Assembly (NCBI RefSeq): GCF_024756275.1
Contig: NZ_JANUGQ010000009.1
Location: 124,001 to 188,000 of the forward strand
Direction of reading: 5' to 3'
Origin: Streptomyces pyxinae
Lineage (GTDB): Bacteria > Actinomycetota > Actinomycetes > Streptomycetales > Streptomycetaceae
Length of the DNA stretch: 64,000 nucleotides
Shown here: piece after piece, positions 48,561 through 58,538 of the stretch
How positions within the stretch are numbered: position 1 is the first letter of the stretch
Layout of the letters: the number at the start of each line of letters is the position of its first letter
Program-made: the position numbers and the translations under genes
The notes under the pieces: model-generated
Told to the model about the DNA's origin: nothing
The model's database searches: none
Seen by the model: only the letters and a program-made list of their open reading frames with translations

Positions 48561-51500
48561 GTGCAGGGACGTTTCAAGAGGGATGGCAGCGCTGCGGCGG
48601 AGCAGGAGCCGCGCGGCGGGACCGACCGCGGCTCCTCGCCCCAGCACCCCCAGAGCCAAGGAGCCGTGACGGGCGGTGCCCCCACCGACCACGCGCAGGC
48701 TCCGGGCGCGGCGGGCCCGGCGCACTCCGGCCGTACCGCCCGCGCGGGCCGCGCCGCCGGTGCGGCGCCCTCCGCCGAGCCGGCGGACGGCAAGCCGGCG
48801 GGTCCGGGCAAGGGCAAGGCGGCGAAGGGCCCCAAGAGCCCGTCCGACACCGGCCCCCGAATAGCCCTGCGCAACTGGCGCATCAGTACCCGACTGGTCT
48901 CCCTGCTCGCCCTCCCCGTGGTCGCCGCGACCACCCTCGGTGGCATGCGCATCAGCGAATCCATGGAGCGCATGGAGCAGCTGGACCACATGCAGCTGCT
49001 CACCGAGCTGACCAGGGAGGCGACCAACCTCGCCAAGGCGCTCCAGAAGGAGCGCGACGAGTCGGCCGGTCCGCTCGCCACCGGCCGCGAGCCGAACGAG
49101 AACGCCACGGTCGTCGAGCGGCGGGACGCCACCGACAAGGCGCAGAAGGCGTTCCTCAACGCCACCGACAAGATCGGTGACACCCAGGGCGACGAGGCCC
49201 TCCAGGCCATCCGCGCCAATGTGAGCCAGATCGGCACCCAGGTCGTCACCCTGGCCTCGATCCGGCAGGACGCCTTCGACCCGAAGCGGCAGAAGTCGCA
49301 GACCGTCGACGCCTACAACCGGGTCATCGAGTCGCTGCTGAGCCTCTCCCAGGACATGGCCCAGGCCACCAGCAACCCCGAGATGATCAAGCGCACCCGT
49401 GCGCTGGCGGCGTTCTCCTCCGCGAAGGAGTACGCCTCCATGCAGCGGGCCATCATCGCCGCCTCGCTGCCGGGTCCCGCGGGTCTGGGCAAGGAGCTGC
49501 AGGCCGAGAAGATCAACCCGAACGACCGTCTCTACGGTGAGGCGGCCCGCACCAACGAGGACGCGGCGCTCAAGTCGTTCCAGTCCATCTACGCCTCCAA
49601 CGGCGGCAACGCCGAGGAGCTGCTGGCCCCGCTCAACGAGGGCAACGCGGCCATCCAGGAGGCGGACTCCTACGCCACCCGGGCGCTGACCGACCCGATG
49701 GGCATCAGCAACTCCCCCCGTACCTTCAAGGACTGGGCCGACGCGTCCGGTACCAAGATCACGGCGATGGACAGCATCGAGGCCACCCTGCTGGGCGAGA
49801 TGGAGACCAAGGCCCGTGAGCTCCGCTCGGAGTCCGAGCGCGAGGCGATCATCAGCGGTGCGCTGATCCTGCTGGTGCTCGGGGTGTCGCTGGTCGGCGC
49901 CTTCGTGGTGTCCCGCTCCATGATCCGGTCGCTGCGCCGGCTCCAGGACACCGCCACCCGGGTCGCCCAGGACCGGCTGCCCGAGCTGGTCAAGCAGCTC
50001 TCCGAGTCCGACCCGCAGGACGTGGACACCTCCGTGGAGTCGGTCGGCGTCCACTCCCGGGACGAGATCGGCCAGGTGGCCGCGGCCTTCGACGACGTGC
50101 ACCGCGAGGCGGTCCGACTCGCCGCCGAGCAGGCCCTGCTGCGGGGCAACGTCAACGCGATGTTCACCAACCTCTCGCGCCGTTCCCAGGGCCTCATCCA
50201 GCGTCAGCTCTCCCTCATCTCGGAGCTGGAGTCCCGCGAGGCCGACCCGGACCAGCTCTCCTCGCTCTTCAAGCTCGACCACCTCGCCACCCGTATGCGC
50301 CGGAACGGTGAGAACCTCCTCGTCCTCGCCGGTGAGGAGCCGGGCCGCCGGTGGACCCGGCCCGTCCCGCTGGTCGACGTGCTCCGTGCCGCCGCCTCCG
50401 AGGTGGAGCAGTACGAGCGCATCGAACTGGCCTCGGTGCCGCCGACCGAGGTGGCCGGCCGGGTCGTCAACGACCTCGTCCACCTCCTCGCCGAGCTGCT
50501 GGAGAACGCCACCTCGTTCTCCTCGCCGCAGACCAAGGTGCGGGTCACCGGTCACGCGCTGCCCGACGGCCGGGTGCTGGTGGAGATCCACGACACCGGT
50601 ATCGGCCTCTCCCCCGAGGACCTGGCCGCGATCAACGAGCGGCTCGCCTCGCCGCCCACCGTGGACGTCTCGGTCTCCCGCCGGATGGGTCTGTTCGTGG
50701 TCGGCCGGCTGTCGCTCCGGCACGGCATCCGCATCCAGCTCCGTCCCTCGGACTCCGGCGGTACGACCGCGCTCGTCATGCTCCCGGTGGACGTGGCCCA
50801 GGGCGGCCGCAAGCCGCAGAAGGCCGGACCCGGCGGCCAGGGCGCCCCGTCCGCGCCCGGTGGCCGGCTCCCCGGCGGCCCCGGCCAGTCCGGTGGCGGA
50901 CGCCCCGGTCTGCCCGGCGGCTCCGGCGGCGGTGGCTCGGCCGCCGGCCTGCTGAGCGCGGGCGCCGGCGCGGCCCGCAACCAGGGCGGCGGCCAGGGCC
51001 CGCGGGCCGCGCTGCCCGGCCGCGACGACGCCCCCGGCAGGCCGGGCGGCGGCCCCCAGCAGGGCGGCGGCCTGTTCGGCGGCGGCAACGGTGCCGGCGC
51101 GGGCGCCCGGCCGGGCCAGGAGCGCCCGAACCGCCGCCCGCAGCCGCAGGACCGCGCCCCGGCGCGCGGCGGGAACGGCGACCAGAACCTCTTCGGCGGA
51201 CCGTCGGCGGCGGGCGCGGCGGGAACGCCGGGCGCGCCGGGCACCGCGGGCACGACGAGCAGCGGTCTCCCGAGCCGCTCCGACGTCTGGGGCGGTTCCG
51301 CCCCCGGCCCGGCCGGCTCCCAGCAGCCCGGCTCCGGCACCCCCCAGCAGCCCGGTTTCGGCAACGGCTCCGGCGCCCCCGGCCAGTCCGGCTTCGGCAA
51401 CGGTGCCGGCGGCCAGGCCCCCGGCCGCCTGGGCGGCACCGACCGGCCCGGCGCCGGCCCGGTGCCCCCGGCCGGCCGCCGCGACCAGGGCCCCGGGCGC

Positions 51501-52505
51501 GAGCAGCGCCCGGCCGCTCCCGACGCCCAGCGCCCCGAGCTGCCCGGCGGCTCCGCCCAGGGCGCCCCGCGCCCGGCGGCCACCAGCTGGGGCGCCGTAC
51601 CGGCGCAGCCCGGGCCCGCCCGGTCCGCGACCCCGCAGGACGGGCCGCGCGGCCACGAGGAGCCGGACGTCACCGGTGGCCACCGGGCCCGCGACGGCTA
51701 CGGCCAGGACCGGGGCGGGTACGGCCAGGGGCTCCCCGACGGCCACGGCGGCCGCGACGGCTACGCCCAGGACCCCGGCCGCGACGGCTACGCCCAGGAC
51801 CCCGGCCACGGCGGCTACGCCCAGGACCCGGGCTCGACCGGCCAGTTCGCACGCCCCGGCGCCGGCGAGCCGCAGCACCGGAACCAGCACCAGGGCCAGG
51901 CGCCGAACCAGGGCCAGGGCCAGAACCAGGGCTTCGCCCCGGAGCGGGGGCAGGACCCGCTGGGCCTGCCGGCCGGCGACGGCTACGGCGCGCCGCAGCG
52001 GCAGGACGCCCTGCCGCCGGCCGGCGCGGGCGACGGCCGGACCCCGCTCTACGACACGCTGGAGACCAACTGGTTCCACGGTGCCCCCGAGGGCGGCCGG
52101 CCGGACCAGCAGGGGACCCCGGCGGCGAACGGCGGCGGCCACCCGCGCCACGACGAGACCGTCCAGCACCCGGTGGTGCCGCACTCCGCCCAGGAGTCGT
52201 CCACCACCGGCCAGTGGCGGACCTCCCCCAACGACGAACTGGTGCGCCAGGCCGAGCGGGCGCGGAAGCCCGCCGCGGGCGGGATCACCACCTCGGGTCT
52301 GCCCAAGCGGGTGCCGCGTGCCAATCTGGTGGCGGGCACCGCGCAGGAGCAGAACCACCAGAGCGGGCCCCAGGTCTCGCGCGCCCCGGACGATGTGCGC
52401 GGTCGGCTGACCAACCTGCGCCGGGGCATCCAGCAGGGCCGGCAGGCGGGCAACTCGTCCACCGGCAGCTACGACATCGGCCCTTCTCACCAGCAGGAGC
52501 GTTAG
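48561..52505 (+). CDS. cvnA1: Conservon sensor histidine kinase-like protein CvnA1
   Basis: A 1314-residue membrane protein, first component of a conservon. After a Pro/Ala-rich N-terminus come TM1 (about 110-130, RLVSLLALPVVAATTLGGMR), an extracytoplasmic nitrate/nitrite sensor-like helical domain (about 131-428), TM2 (about 429-452), a HAMP region, the kinase-like helix LDHLATRMRRNGENLL (about 571-586), and an ATPase domain with N-box LLENATSFSSPQ (about 645) and DTGIGLS (about 679). A Gly/Pro/Gln-rich tail of about 500 residues ends in a conserved block (GLPKRVPRANLV, RAPDDVRGRLTNLRRG). GTG start with a distant AGAGG. Confidence 0.92.
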   Translation: MQGRFKRDGSAAAEQEPRGGTDRGSSPQHPQSQGAVTGGAPTDHAQAPGAAGPAHSGRTARAGRAAGAAPSAEPADGKPAGPGKGKAAKGPKSPSDTGPRIALRNWRISTRLVSLLALPVVAATTLGGMRISESMERMEQLDHMQLLTELTREATNLAKALQKERDESAGPLATGREPNENATVVERRDATDKAQKAFLNATDKIGDTQGDEALQAIRANVSQIGTQVVTLASIRQDAFDPKRQKSQTVDAYNRVIESLLSLSQDMAQATSNPEMIKRTRALAAFSSAKEYASMQRAIIAASLPGPAGLGKELQAEKINPNDRLYGEAARTNEDAALKSFQSIYASNGGNAEELLAPLNEGNAAIQEADSYATRALTDPMGISNSPRTFKDWADASGTKITAMDSIEATLLGEMETKARELRSESEREAIISGALILLVLGVSLVGAFVVSRSMIRSLRRLQDTATRVAQDRLPELVKQLSESDPQDVDTSVESVGVHSRDEIGQVAAAFDDVHREAVRLAAEQALLRGNVNAMFTNLSRRSQGLIQRQLSLISELESREADPDQLSSLFKLDHLATRMRRNGENLLVLAGEEPGRRWTRPVPLVDVLRAAASEVEQYERIELASVPPTEVAGRVVNDLVHLLAELLENATSFSSPQTKVRVTGHALPDGRVLVEIHDTGIGLSPEDLAAINERLASPPTVDVSVSRRMGLFVVGRLSLRHGIRIQLRPSDSGGTTALVMLPVDVAQGGRKPQKAGPGGQGAPSAPGGRLPGGPGQSGGGRPGLPGGSGGGGSAAGLLSAGAGAARNQGGGQGPRAALPGRDDAPGRPGGGPQQGGGLFGGGNGAGAGARPGQERPNRRPQPQDRAPARGGNGDQNLFGGPSAAGAAGTPGAPGTAGTTSSGLPSRSDVWGGSAPGPAGSQQPGSGTPQQPGFGNGSGAPGQSGFGNGAGGQAPGRLGGTDRPGAGPVPPAGRRDQGPGREQRPAAPDAQRPELPGGSAQGAPRPAATSWGAVPAQPGPARSATPQDGPRGHEEPDVTGGHRARDGYGQDRGGYGQGLPDGHGGRDGYAQDPGRDGYAQDPGHGGYAQDPGSTGQFARPGAGEPQHRNQHQGQAPNQGQGQNQGFAPERGQDPLGLPAGDGYGAPQRQDALPPAGAGDGRTPLYDTLETNWFHGAPEGGRPDQQGTPAANGGGHPRHDETVQHPVVPHSAQESSTTGQWRTSPNDELVRQAERARKPAAGGITTSGLPKRVPRANLVAGTAQEQNHQSGPQVSRAPDDVRGRLTNLRRGIQQGRQAGNSSTGSYDIGPSHQQER
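51753..51833 (+). repeat. Three 27-bp repeats in the cvnA1 tail
   Basis: Units at 51753, 51780 and 51807 encode (R/H)(D/G)GYAQDPG. This is in-frame expansion within the disordered tail. Confidence 0.8.
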
Positions 52506-52928
52506 TTGAGACCGATGAGCCAGGCGGCGCAGAACCTGAACTGGTTGATCACCAGCTTCGTGGGCAACACCCCGGGTGTCTCCCACACGGTGGTGGTCTC
52601 CGCCGACGGACTGCTGCTGGCCATGTCGGAGGGTTTCCCCCGCGACCGTGCCGACCAGCTCGCCGCCGTCGCCTCCGGGCTGACCTCGCTGACAGCGGGG
52701 GCGTCCCGGATCTTCGAGGGCGGCCGGGTCAGCCAGACGGTGGTGGAGATGGAGCGCGGCTTCCTCTTCATCATGTCCGTCTCGGACGGCTCCTCGATGG
52801 CCGTACTGGCGCACCCGGACTGCGACATCGGTCTGGTCGGCTACGAGATGGCGCTGCTGGTCGACCGGGCCGGCAGCGTCCTCACCCCGGATCTCCGCGC
52901 GGAGCTCCAGGGCAGCCTGCTCCACTGA
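52506..52928 (+). CDS. cvnB1: Roadblock/LC7 protein CvnB1
   Basis: A 140-residue roadblock/LC7-domain protein (MSQAAQNLNWLITSFVGNTP, ADGLLLAMSEGFPRD, GYEMALLVDRAGSVL). In conservons CvnB associates with the CvnD GTPase, analogous to MglB-type regulators. The TTG at 52506 is the likely start: AGGAG lies six bases upstream and the codon directly abuts the cvnA1 stop. An ATG three codons in is the alternative. The cvnB2 copy begins with GTG at the matching position. Confidence 0.93.
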   Translation: MRPMSQAAQNLNWLITSFVGNTPGVSHTVVVSADGLLLAMSEGFPRDRADQLAAVASGLTSLTAGASRIFEGGRVSQTVVEMERGFLFIMSVSDGSSMAVLAHPDCDIGLVGYEMALLVDRAGSVLTPDLRAELQGSLLH

Positions 52929-53044
52929 GGCGGTACGCCCCCGCGTACCGCTCCGCCAAGTCAACCGTCGGCCGGTCCGACACCGGCCCCCCACCGGCCC
53001 AGTCAGCGACAGGCAGACCATCTGCTGTCACGCCCGGAGGATTC

Positions 53045-53449
53045 ATGACCCCGCCCCCCGCCTCTCACGATCCGTACGGTGTCTCACTCGATTCGTACGA
53101 GGAGGAAGGCGACCAGCCGCTGGTGCGCCCGTACGCCATGACCGGCGGCCGGACCCGGCCGCGGTACCAGCTCGCCATCGAGGCCCTGGTCTCGACCACG
53201 GCCGACCCGGCGATGCTCGGCACGATGCTCCCGGAGCACCAGCGGATCTGCCACCTCTGCCGTGAGGTCAAGTCGGTGGCCGAGATCTCGGCCCTGCTGT
53301 CGATGCCGCTGGGTGTGGCCAGGATCCTGGTCGCGGACCTGGCGGAGGCCGGCATGGTGGCCATCCACCAGCCGGGCAACGGAGAGGCCGGCGGCACGCC
53401 GGACGTCACGCTGCTGGAAAGGGTGCTCAGTGGACTTCGCAAGCTCTGA
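53045..53449 (+). CDS. cvnC1: DUF742 protein CvnC1
   Basis: 134 residues, the conservon DUF742 component, with PLVRPYAMTGGRTRPRYQLA, AIEALVSTTA, PEHQRICHLC, SVAEISALLSMPLGVARILV (winged-helix-like) and LLERVLSGLRKL. ATG with a GGAGG SD six bases upstream. Its end overlaps the cvnD1 start by 20 nt. Confidence 0.93.
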   Translation: MTPPPASHDPYGVSLDSYEEEGDQPLVRPYAMTGGRTRPRYQLAIEALVSTTADPAMLGTMLPEHQRICHLCREVKSVAEISALLSMPLGVARILVADLAEAGMVAIHQPGNGEAGGTPDVTLLERVLSGLRKL

Positions 53450-54017
53450 CGGCGGGACCGGCCAGAGCCGGTCGACCACCAGCGCGAAGATCGTGGTGGC
53501 GGGCGGGTTCGGCGTGGGCAAGACCACCTTCGTCGGCGCCGTCTCGGAGATCAACCCGCTGCGCACCGAAGCCGTCATGACCAGCGCCTCCGCCGGCATC
53601 GACGACCTCACCCACACCGGCGACAAGACCACCACCACCGTCGCCATGGACTTCGGCCGCATCACCCTCGACCAGGACCTCATCCTCTACCTCTTCGGCA
53701 CCCCCGGACAGGACCGCTTCTGGTTCATGTGGGACGACCTCGTCCGCGGCGCCATCGGCGCCGTCGTCCTCGTCGACACCCGCCGCCTCGCCGACTGCTT
53801 CCCCGCCGTCGACTACTTCGAAAACAGCGGCCTCCCCTTCGTCATCGCCCTCAACGGCTTCGACGGACACCAGCCCTACACCCCCGACGAAGTACGCGAA
53901 GCCCTCCAGATCGGCCCCGACACCCCCATCATCACCACCGACGCCCGCCACCGCGCCGACGCCAAGAGCGCCCTCATCACCCTCGTCGAACACGCCCTCA
54001 TGGCACGGCTCAAGTAG
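53430..54017 (+). CDS. cvnD1: Ras-like conservon GTPase CvnD1
   Basis: A 195-residue small GTPase, the switch component of the conservon. P-loop GGFGVGKTTF (about 25-34), switch region TTTTVAMDFG, FGTPGQDRFWFMW (G3), and ALNGFDG in place of NKxD (G4). GTG start within the end of cvnC1. Codon usage from 53475 on is dominated by CTC, GTC, CGC and GAA, unlike cvnA1-C1. This part is virtually identical to cvnD2. Confidence 0.95.
   Translation: MDFASSDGGTGQSRSTTSAKIVVAGGFGVGKTTFVGAVSEINPLRTEAVMTSASAGIDDLTHTGDKTTTTVAMDFGRITLDQDLILYLFGTPGQDRFWFMWDDLVRGAIGAVVLVDTRRLADCFPAVDYFENSGLPFVIALNGFDGHQPYTPDEVREALQIGPDTPIITTDARHRADAKSALITLVEHALMARLK
53475..54007. repeat. 533-bp near-identical tract shared with 59280-59812, copy 1
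   Basis: It matches 59280-59812 at 532 of 533 positions; the only difference is C at 53504 against T at 59309. Identity stops abruptly at both ends, within the coding sequence. Confidence 0.95.
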
Positions 54018-54235
54018 GGCACGGCCCGAGCCGGGACGACGGCTCCCCCGCGGGGAGCGGTCGCGACGACCGGGGTGACCGTATGGCCGGACGACCACCG
54101 CCGACCGGGGTGACCGGGTGACCGGACGACGACCGGAAGGATCTTCAAATGGGGGCAGCTCTACGCCAGTTGTTGTAGTCATTCCGGACGAAACGCGGAG
54201 AATCCAGCGGGATTCACGGGGGCGGAGTGTGTCCT

Positions 54236-54264
54236 TTGACACGGTCCGCCCCCGCGTTCATAAC
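54236..54264 (+). promoter_or_regulatory. Candidate cvnA2 promoter
   Basis: TTGACA (54236-54241), 17-bp spacer, CATAAC (54259-54264). It would give a leader of about 260 nt before cvnA2. The rest of the 515-nt gap 54018-54532 holds GACCGGGGTGACCG-type repeats near 54070-54125 and no gene. Confidence 0.5.
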
Positions 54265-54532
54265 GTTTCGACAGAGAATTGCGGCAGGACGGACACGACA
54301 CGCGGTCGCCCGGTGCCGCTGCGCTCACATGAGCCCCGCCATTTGGCGGCGGTCGCTCTTTATGCCCGTTTTATCTGCGGTGCTGGGCACGGCTCCTGCC
54401 CGGAACGGGCTGTTTGGAACCCGGCCGCTTCGCATGCTGCAATGCGTCGACCTGTCGAACTCCAGAGTAGTTACGGCCCCGAACAGTAAAACGGCACGAC
54501 CCAGGTGCCGGCGCCGAGAGGTTGTTGGTCGA

Positions 54533-57500
54533 GTGAGGCGAAGCAAGAACAGCGCCGCAGAGCAGCAGGCGCGGGGGAACTTCACCCCCGCCCAGCGCAC
54601 CGCGGTGCCGCCTGCCGATGCGCCTGCGGACCCCCCGGCCACCGCTGCCGGCGGCGGCAAGGGCGGTTCCGGCAAACTTTCCCCGCGCAACTGGCGGGTG
54701 CCCACCCGGCTGAACGCCATCCTCCTCATACCCGTGGGCGTCGGCCTCGTCATGGGCGGCTTCCAGGTGAGCGCGTCCATCAGCACCTGGCGCGAGGCGC
54801 AGGACGCCGAGAAGACGGCGCTGATCGTGCGCGCCGCCTCGGAGTACGGCTCCGCGCTGCTCGACGAGCGCGACCTGACCGCCGAACCGCTGCTCACCGC
54901 CAAGTCCGACGAGGACCGGTCCGCGCGCGCCGTCAAGGACGCCTACGCCAAGACGGACGCCGCCAAGGAGAAGTTCGACGCCGCCGTGCGGGACATGCCG
55001 TCCAAGCGCGGCCTGGACCGCCGGCTCCAGCTGTTCCGGGGCGAGGAGCCCAAACTGGAGCAGCTCCGCCAGCAGGCGTACATCAAGGCGCAGGACCCGA
55101 CCCGTACCGAGGAGGGGTACGTCGAGGTCCAGCACTCCCTGATGGAGTTCTCCAACGAACTCAGCCTGGGCACCGGCAACATCACCAGCTTCGGCCGTAC
55201 GGTCTACGCCCTCCAGCTCGCCAAGGCGGCCGCCTCCCTCCAGCGCTCCATCGGCACCCATCTGCTGGTCCGGCCGAGCACCAGCGAGCAGGTCTTCCGC
55301 CAGCAGTCCACGGCCTTCAACTCGTACAACTACCTGGAGCAGATCGCCCTCGGCGAGTTCGTCTCCGGCGGCACCGCCGAGGACGCCGAGAACCTGAAGC
55401 GGGTCATGGCCGGCAAGGCCACCGAGGGCGGGAAGAAGCTCCAGGCCGCGGGCATCGACTTCGACCTCAAGCCGGGTCAGACGGTCTACGACTACCTGGC
55501 CGCCCAGATCGGCGGCAGCCCGGACGCCGAGTCGCTCAAGGGGCTGAAGTCCAAGGGTGTGATGCCGGAGACCTGGCTGGGCGCCGCCACCGCCAAGTTC
55601 GACGGCTACGGCGAGGTCGAGTCCGGCCTGGTCAGCAAGGCGGTGGACGAGGCCGCGGCGATCTCCGACGACGCCAGGAACGACGCGATCATCACCGGTG
55701 CGGTCACCGTGATCGCCCTGCTGACCGCCTTCATCCTGGCCGGGATGATGGCCCGCCAGATGAGCCGCGCGATGCGCACCCTGCGCACCGCCGCCTTCGG
55801 CATCGCCGGACAGCGCCTGCCGATGCTGGTCGACCAGCTCTCCCGCACCGACCCGGGCCGGGTCGACACCCGGGTGGAGCCGATCCCGATCGACTCGCGC
55901 GACGAGATCGGCGAGGTCGCCCGCGCCTTCGACCAGGTGCACCGGGAGGCCGTCCGGCTCGCTGCCGAACAGGCGCTGCTGCGGGGCAACGTCAACGCGA
56001 TCTTCACCAACCTGTCCCAGCGCAACCAGTCGCTGATCGAGGGCCAGCTGACCCTCATCACCGACCTGGAGAACAACGAGGCCGACCCGGACCAGCTGGA
56101 GAACCTCTTCCGGCTGGACCACCTGGCCACCCGTATGCGCCGCAACGGCGAGAACCTCCTCATCCTCGCCGGTGAGGAGCCGGGCCGCCGCTGGGACCAG
56201 CCGGTCCCGCTGGTGGACGTGTTGCGGGCCGCCTCCTCGGAGGTGGAGGCGTACGAGCGCATCGAGCTCAGCGGCGTACCGGAGACGGAGATCCACGGCC
56301 GGGCCGTGACCGACCTGGTGCACCTGCTCGCCGAGCTGCTGGAGAACGCGACCACCTTCTCCTCGCCGCAGACCAAGGTCCGGGTCACCGCGACCCGGCT
56401 GCCGGACGGCCGGGTGATGGTGGAGATCCACGACAAGGGCATCGGCCTGACCGCCGAGGACTTCGCGGACATCAACCACAAGCTGGCCAATCCGCCGACC
56501 GTGGACGCCGCGATCTCCCAGCGGATGGGGCTCTTCGTGGTCGGCCGGCTGTCGGACCGGCACGGCATCCGCGTCCAGCTGCGCCCCTCGGGCGAGCAGG
56601 CGGGCACCACCTCGCTGGTGATGCTCCCGGACGCGATCACCCACGGCGGCGGAGACGCCTCGCCGGACGGCGACTTCACCGTCTCCTCGATCATCCCCGA
56701 GCAGGACGGCTACCGGGGCGCACCGGCCCGCACCGCCGCCGAGCTGGGCTTCGACGACTCCCAGTACGAGCAGCCGGCCGGTACCGCCAAGCGTCTCGAC
56801 CCGGTCGACAGGTCGCTCAAGCGCGAGGAGCGCCGGGCCGGGCTCGCCGCCCAGCTGAACGGCTTCGAGCGGCCGGACCAGCCCGACCGGGGCCACGGCG
56901 GCCCGGAGCAGGGCGGACCGGCCGGCGCGTACGACCAGGGCCGCGGCCAGGAGGCGTACGGCCAGGAGGCGTACGCCCAGGGCCCGTACGGCCAGGACGG
57001 CTACCCGGTGCCCGGCGGCTTCGGCCAGGACCCGAACGGCCACGGCCACCGGGACGGGTTCGCCCCGGCCGGCGAGGGGCTGCCGGGGGGACCGGGCACG
57101 GCCGGCCAGGACGGCGGCTACCCGGCCGCCGCCGACTACGCCACCGGCGAGCACACCGCGCCGGGCGACTACCCGACGGGCGAGCTCCCGGTCCAGGGCG
57201 ACTACGCCACCGGTGAGCTGCCGGTCCAGGGCGCGTACCAGGGGACCGAGTACGGCGGCGGTGGGTACGCCACCGGCACCGACACCACGGACGGCTACGG
57301 CACGGGCGGCTACCCGGCCCAGGACGCGTACGCCGCCGGCGGCTACCCGGACGCCAGCGCCGGCCAGGGCGGTGACCGGGGCGGGTACGACGGCTTCGGT
57401 ACCGGCGCCGCGCACGACGACTGGCCCCAGCAGGACGGCCGCGCCGGTCACCCCGGCCAGGGCGACCAGGACGCGTACGCCACCGGCTACGACGGGCTGC

Positions 57501-58114
57501 CCGGCGCCGGGACCCCCGGCGCCCCGGCCGGCGTTCCCGGGAACGGCTCGGAGCGCGTAGGCTTCGACCGTCCGGGTTCCGTCACCGGCACCGACGGCCT
57601 CCCGGCCGAAGGCCATGAACTGACCGACGCCGGTCTGCCGCGCCGCGGCAGCCCCCGGCAGCAGGCCCCGCAGCAGGAACAGTCCGCGCCGCAGGCCCCG
57701 TCCGCCCCGCAGGGGCCGCGGGAGCCCCTGCCGGTCCGGGGGGTCCCGCACGGGGGCGACGCTCCGCAGAGCTCTCCGGAACCGGCGGGCGACGCGGACG
57801 GCTCCGACGGCTGGCGCTCCACCAACGACGAGCGCTGGCAGCGGGCCGGGAAGCTCAAGGAGCCCAAGGCCGGCGGAGTCACCTCGTCCGGACTCCCGCG
57901 GCGCGTGCCCAAGGCGAACCTCGTCGAGGGCACGGCGGAGCAGACCCCGCAGGGCGGCCCACAGGTCTCCCGCGCCCCCGAGGACGTGCGCGGCAGGTTG
58001 AGCAACCTGCGGCGCGGTGTCCAGCGGGGACGCACCGCGGGAACGGACACGAACGGACCGGCCACTTACGATCGACCCAGTGGCCCGGGTAGTACCTACA
58101 ACCAGGAGCGTTAG
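54533..58114 (+). CDS. cvnA2: Conservon sensor histidine kinase-like protein CvnA2
   Basis: 1193 residues with the same plan as CvnA1: TM1 about 58-80 (LNAILLIPVGVGLVMGG), an extracytoplasmic helical sensor (about 81-384) clearly different in sequence, TM2 about 385-408, HAMP, LDHLATRMRRNGENLL (about 527-542), ATPase N-box LLENATTFSSPQ (about 601) and DKGIGLT (about 634). A Gly/Tyr/Gln-rich tail (about 690-1110) ends in the conserved block GLPRRVPKANLV ... RAPEDVRGRLSNLRRG. GTG start, with GAGAGG about 12 bases before it, as for cvnA1. Confidence 0.92.
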   Translation: MRRSKNSAAEQQARGNFTPAQRTAVPPADAPADPPATAAGGGKGGSGKLSPRNWRVPTRLNAILLIPVGVGLVMGGFQVSASISTWREAQDAEKTALIVRAASEYGSALLDERDLTAEPLLTAKSDEDRSARAVKDAYAKTDAAKEKFDAAVRDMPSKRGLDRRLQLFRGEEPKLEQLRQQAYIKAQDPTRTEEGYVEVQHSLMEFSNELSLGTGNITSFGRTVYALQLAKAAASLQRSIGTHLLVRPSTSEQVFRQQSTAFNSYNYLEQIALGEFVSGGTAEDAENLKRVMAGKATEGGKKLQAAGIDFDLKPGQTVYDYLAAQIGGSPDAESLKGLKSKGVMPETWLGAATAKFDGYGEVESGLVSKAVDEAAAISDDARNDAIITGAVTVIALLTAFILAGMMARQMSRAMRTLRTAAFGIAGQRLPMLVDQLSRTDPGRVDTRVEPIPIDSRDEIGEVARAFDQVHREAVRLAAEQALLRGNVNAIFTNLSQRNQSLIEGQLTLITDLENNEADPDQLENLFRLDHLATRMRRNGENLLILAGEEPGRRWDQPVPLVDVLRAASSEVEAYERIELSGVPETEIHGRAVTDLVHLLAELLENATTFSSPQTKVRVTATRLPDGRVMVEIHDKGIGLTAEDFADINHKLANPPTVDAAISQRMGLFVVGRLSDRHGIRVQLRPSGEQAGTTSLVMLPDAITHGGGDASPDGDFTVSSIIPEQDGYRGAPARTAAELGFDDSQYEQPAGTAKRLDPVDRSLKREERRAGLAAQLNGFERPDQPDRGHGGPEQGGPAGAYDQGRGQEAYGQEAYAQGPYGQDGYPVPGGFGQDPNGHGHRDGFAPAGEGLPGGPGTAGQDGGYPAAADYATGEHTAPGDYPTGELPVQGDYATGELPVQGAYQGTEYGGGGYATGTDTTDGYGTGGYPAQDAYAAGGYPDASAGQGGDRGGYDGFGTGAAHDDWPQQDGRAGHPGQGDQDAYATGYDGLPGAGTPGAPAGVPGNGSERVGFDRPGSVTGTDGLPAEGHELTDAGLPRRGSPRQQAPQQEQSAPQAPSAPQGPREPLPVRGVPHGGDAPQSSPEPAGDADGSDGWRSTNDERWQRAGKLKEPKAGGVTSSGLPRRVPKANLVEGTAEQTPQGGPQVSRAPEDVRGRLSNLRRGVQRGRTAGTDTNGPATYDRPSGPGSTYNQER

Positions 58115-58115
58115 T

Positions 58116-58538
58116 GTGAGCCCGATGAGCCAGGCGGCGCAGAATCTGAACTGGTTGATCACCAACTTCGTGGACAACACCCCCGGTGTTTCCCACACGG
58201 TGGTGGTCTCCGCCGACGGACTCCTGCTGGCGATGTCCGAGGGTTTCCCCCGCGACCGTGCCGACCAGCTCGCCGCCGTCGCCTCCGGACTGACCTCGCT
58301 GACCGCGGGGGCGTCCCGGATCTTCGAGGGCGGGGCGGTCAACCAGACCGTGGTGGAGATGGAGCGCGGCTTCCTCTTCATCATGTCCATCTCGGACGGC
58401 TCCTCGCTGGCCGTCCTCGCCCACCCGGACGCCGACATCGGTCTGGTCGGCTACGAGATGGCGCTGCTGGTCGACCGGGCCGGTACCGTCCTCACCCCGG
58501 ATCTCCGTGCGGAACTCCAGGGTTCTCTGCTCAACTGA
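58116..58538 (+). CDS. cvnB2: Roadblock/LC7 protein CvnB2
   Basis: 140 residues, closely similar to CvnB1 (roughly nine of ten bases match over the first 290 nt). The GTG at 58116 has AGGAG seven bases upstream and follows the cvnA2 stop by one nucleotide. Same role as CvnB1 inferred. Confidence 0.93.
   Translation: MSPMSQAAQNLNWLITNFVDNTPGVSHTVVVSADGLLLAMSEGFPRDRADQLAAVASGLTSLTAGASRIFEGGAVNQTVVEMERGFLFIMSISDGSSLAVLAHPDADIGLVGYEMALLVDRAGTVLTPDLRAELQGSLLN

Noticed and set aside
48109..48561. 150-codon plus-strand ORF before cvnA1
   Set aside because: It spans an AT-richer promoter region, lacks third-position G/C bias, has no recognisable motif, and ends on the cvnA1 start. More likely untranslated leader.
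51753..51833. CRISPR-like array in cvnA1
   Set aside because: The 27-bp units are contiguous, without spacers, and in frame with the cvnA1 tail; they are protein repeats.
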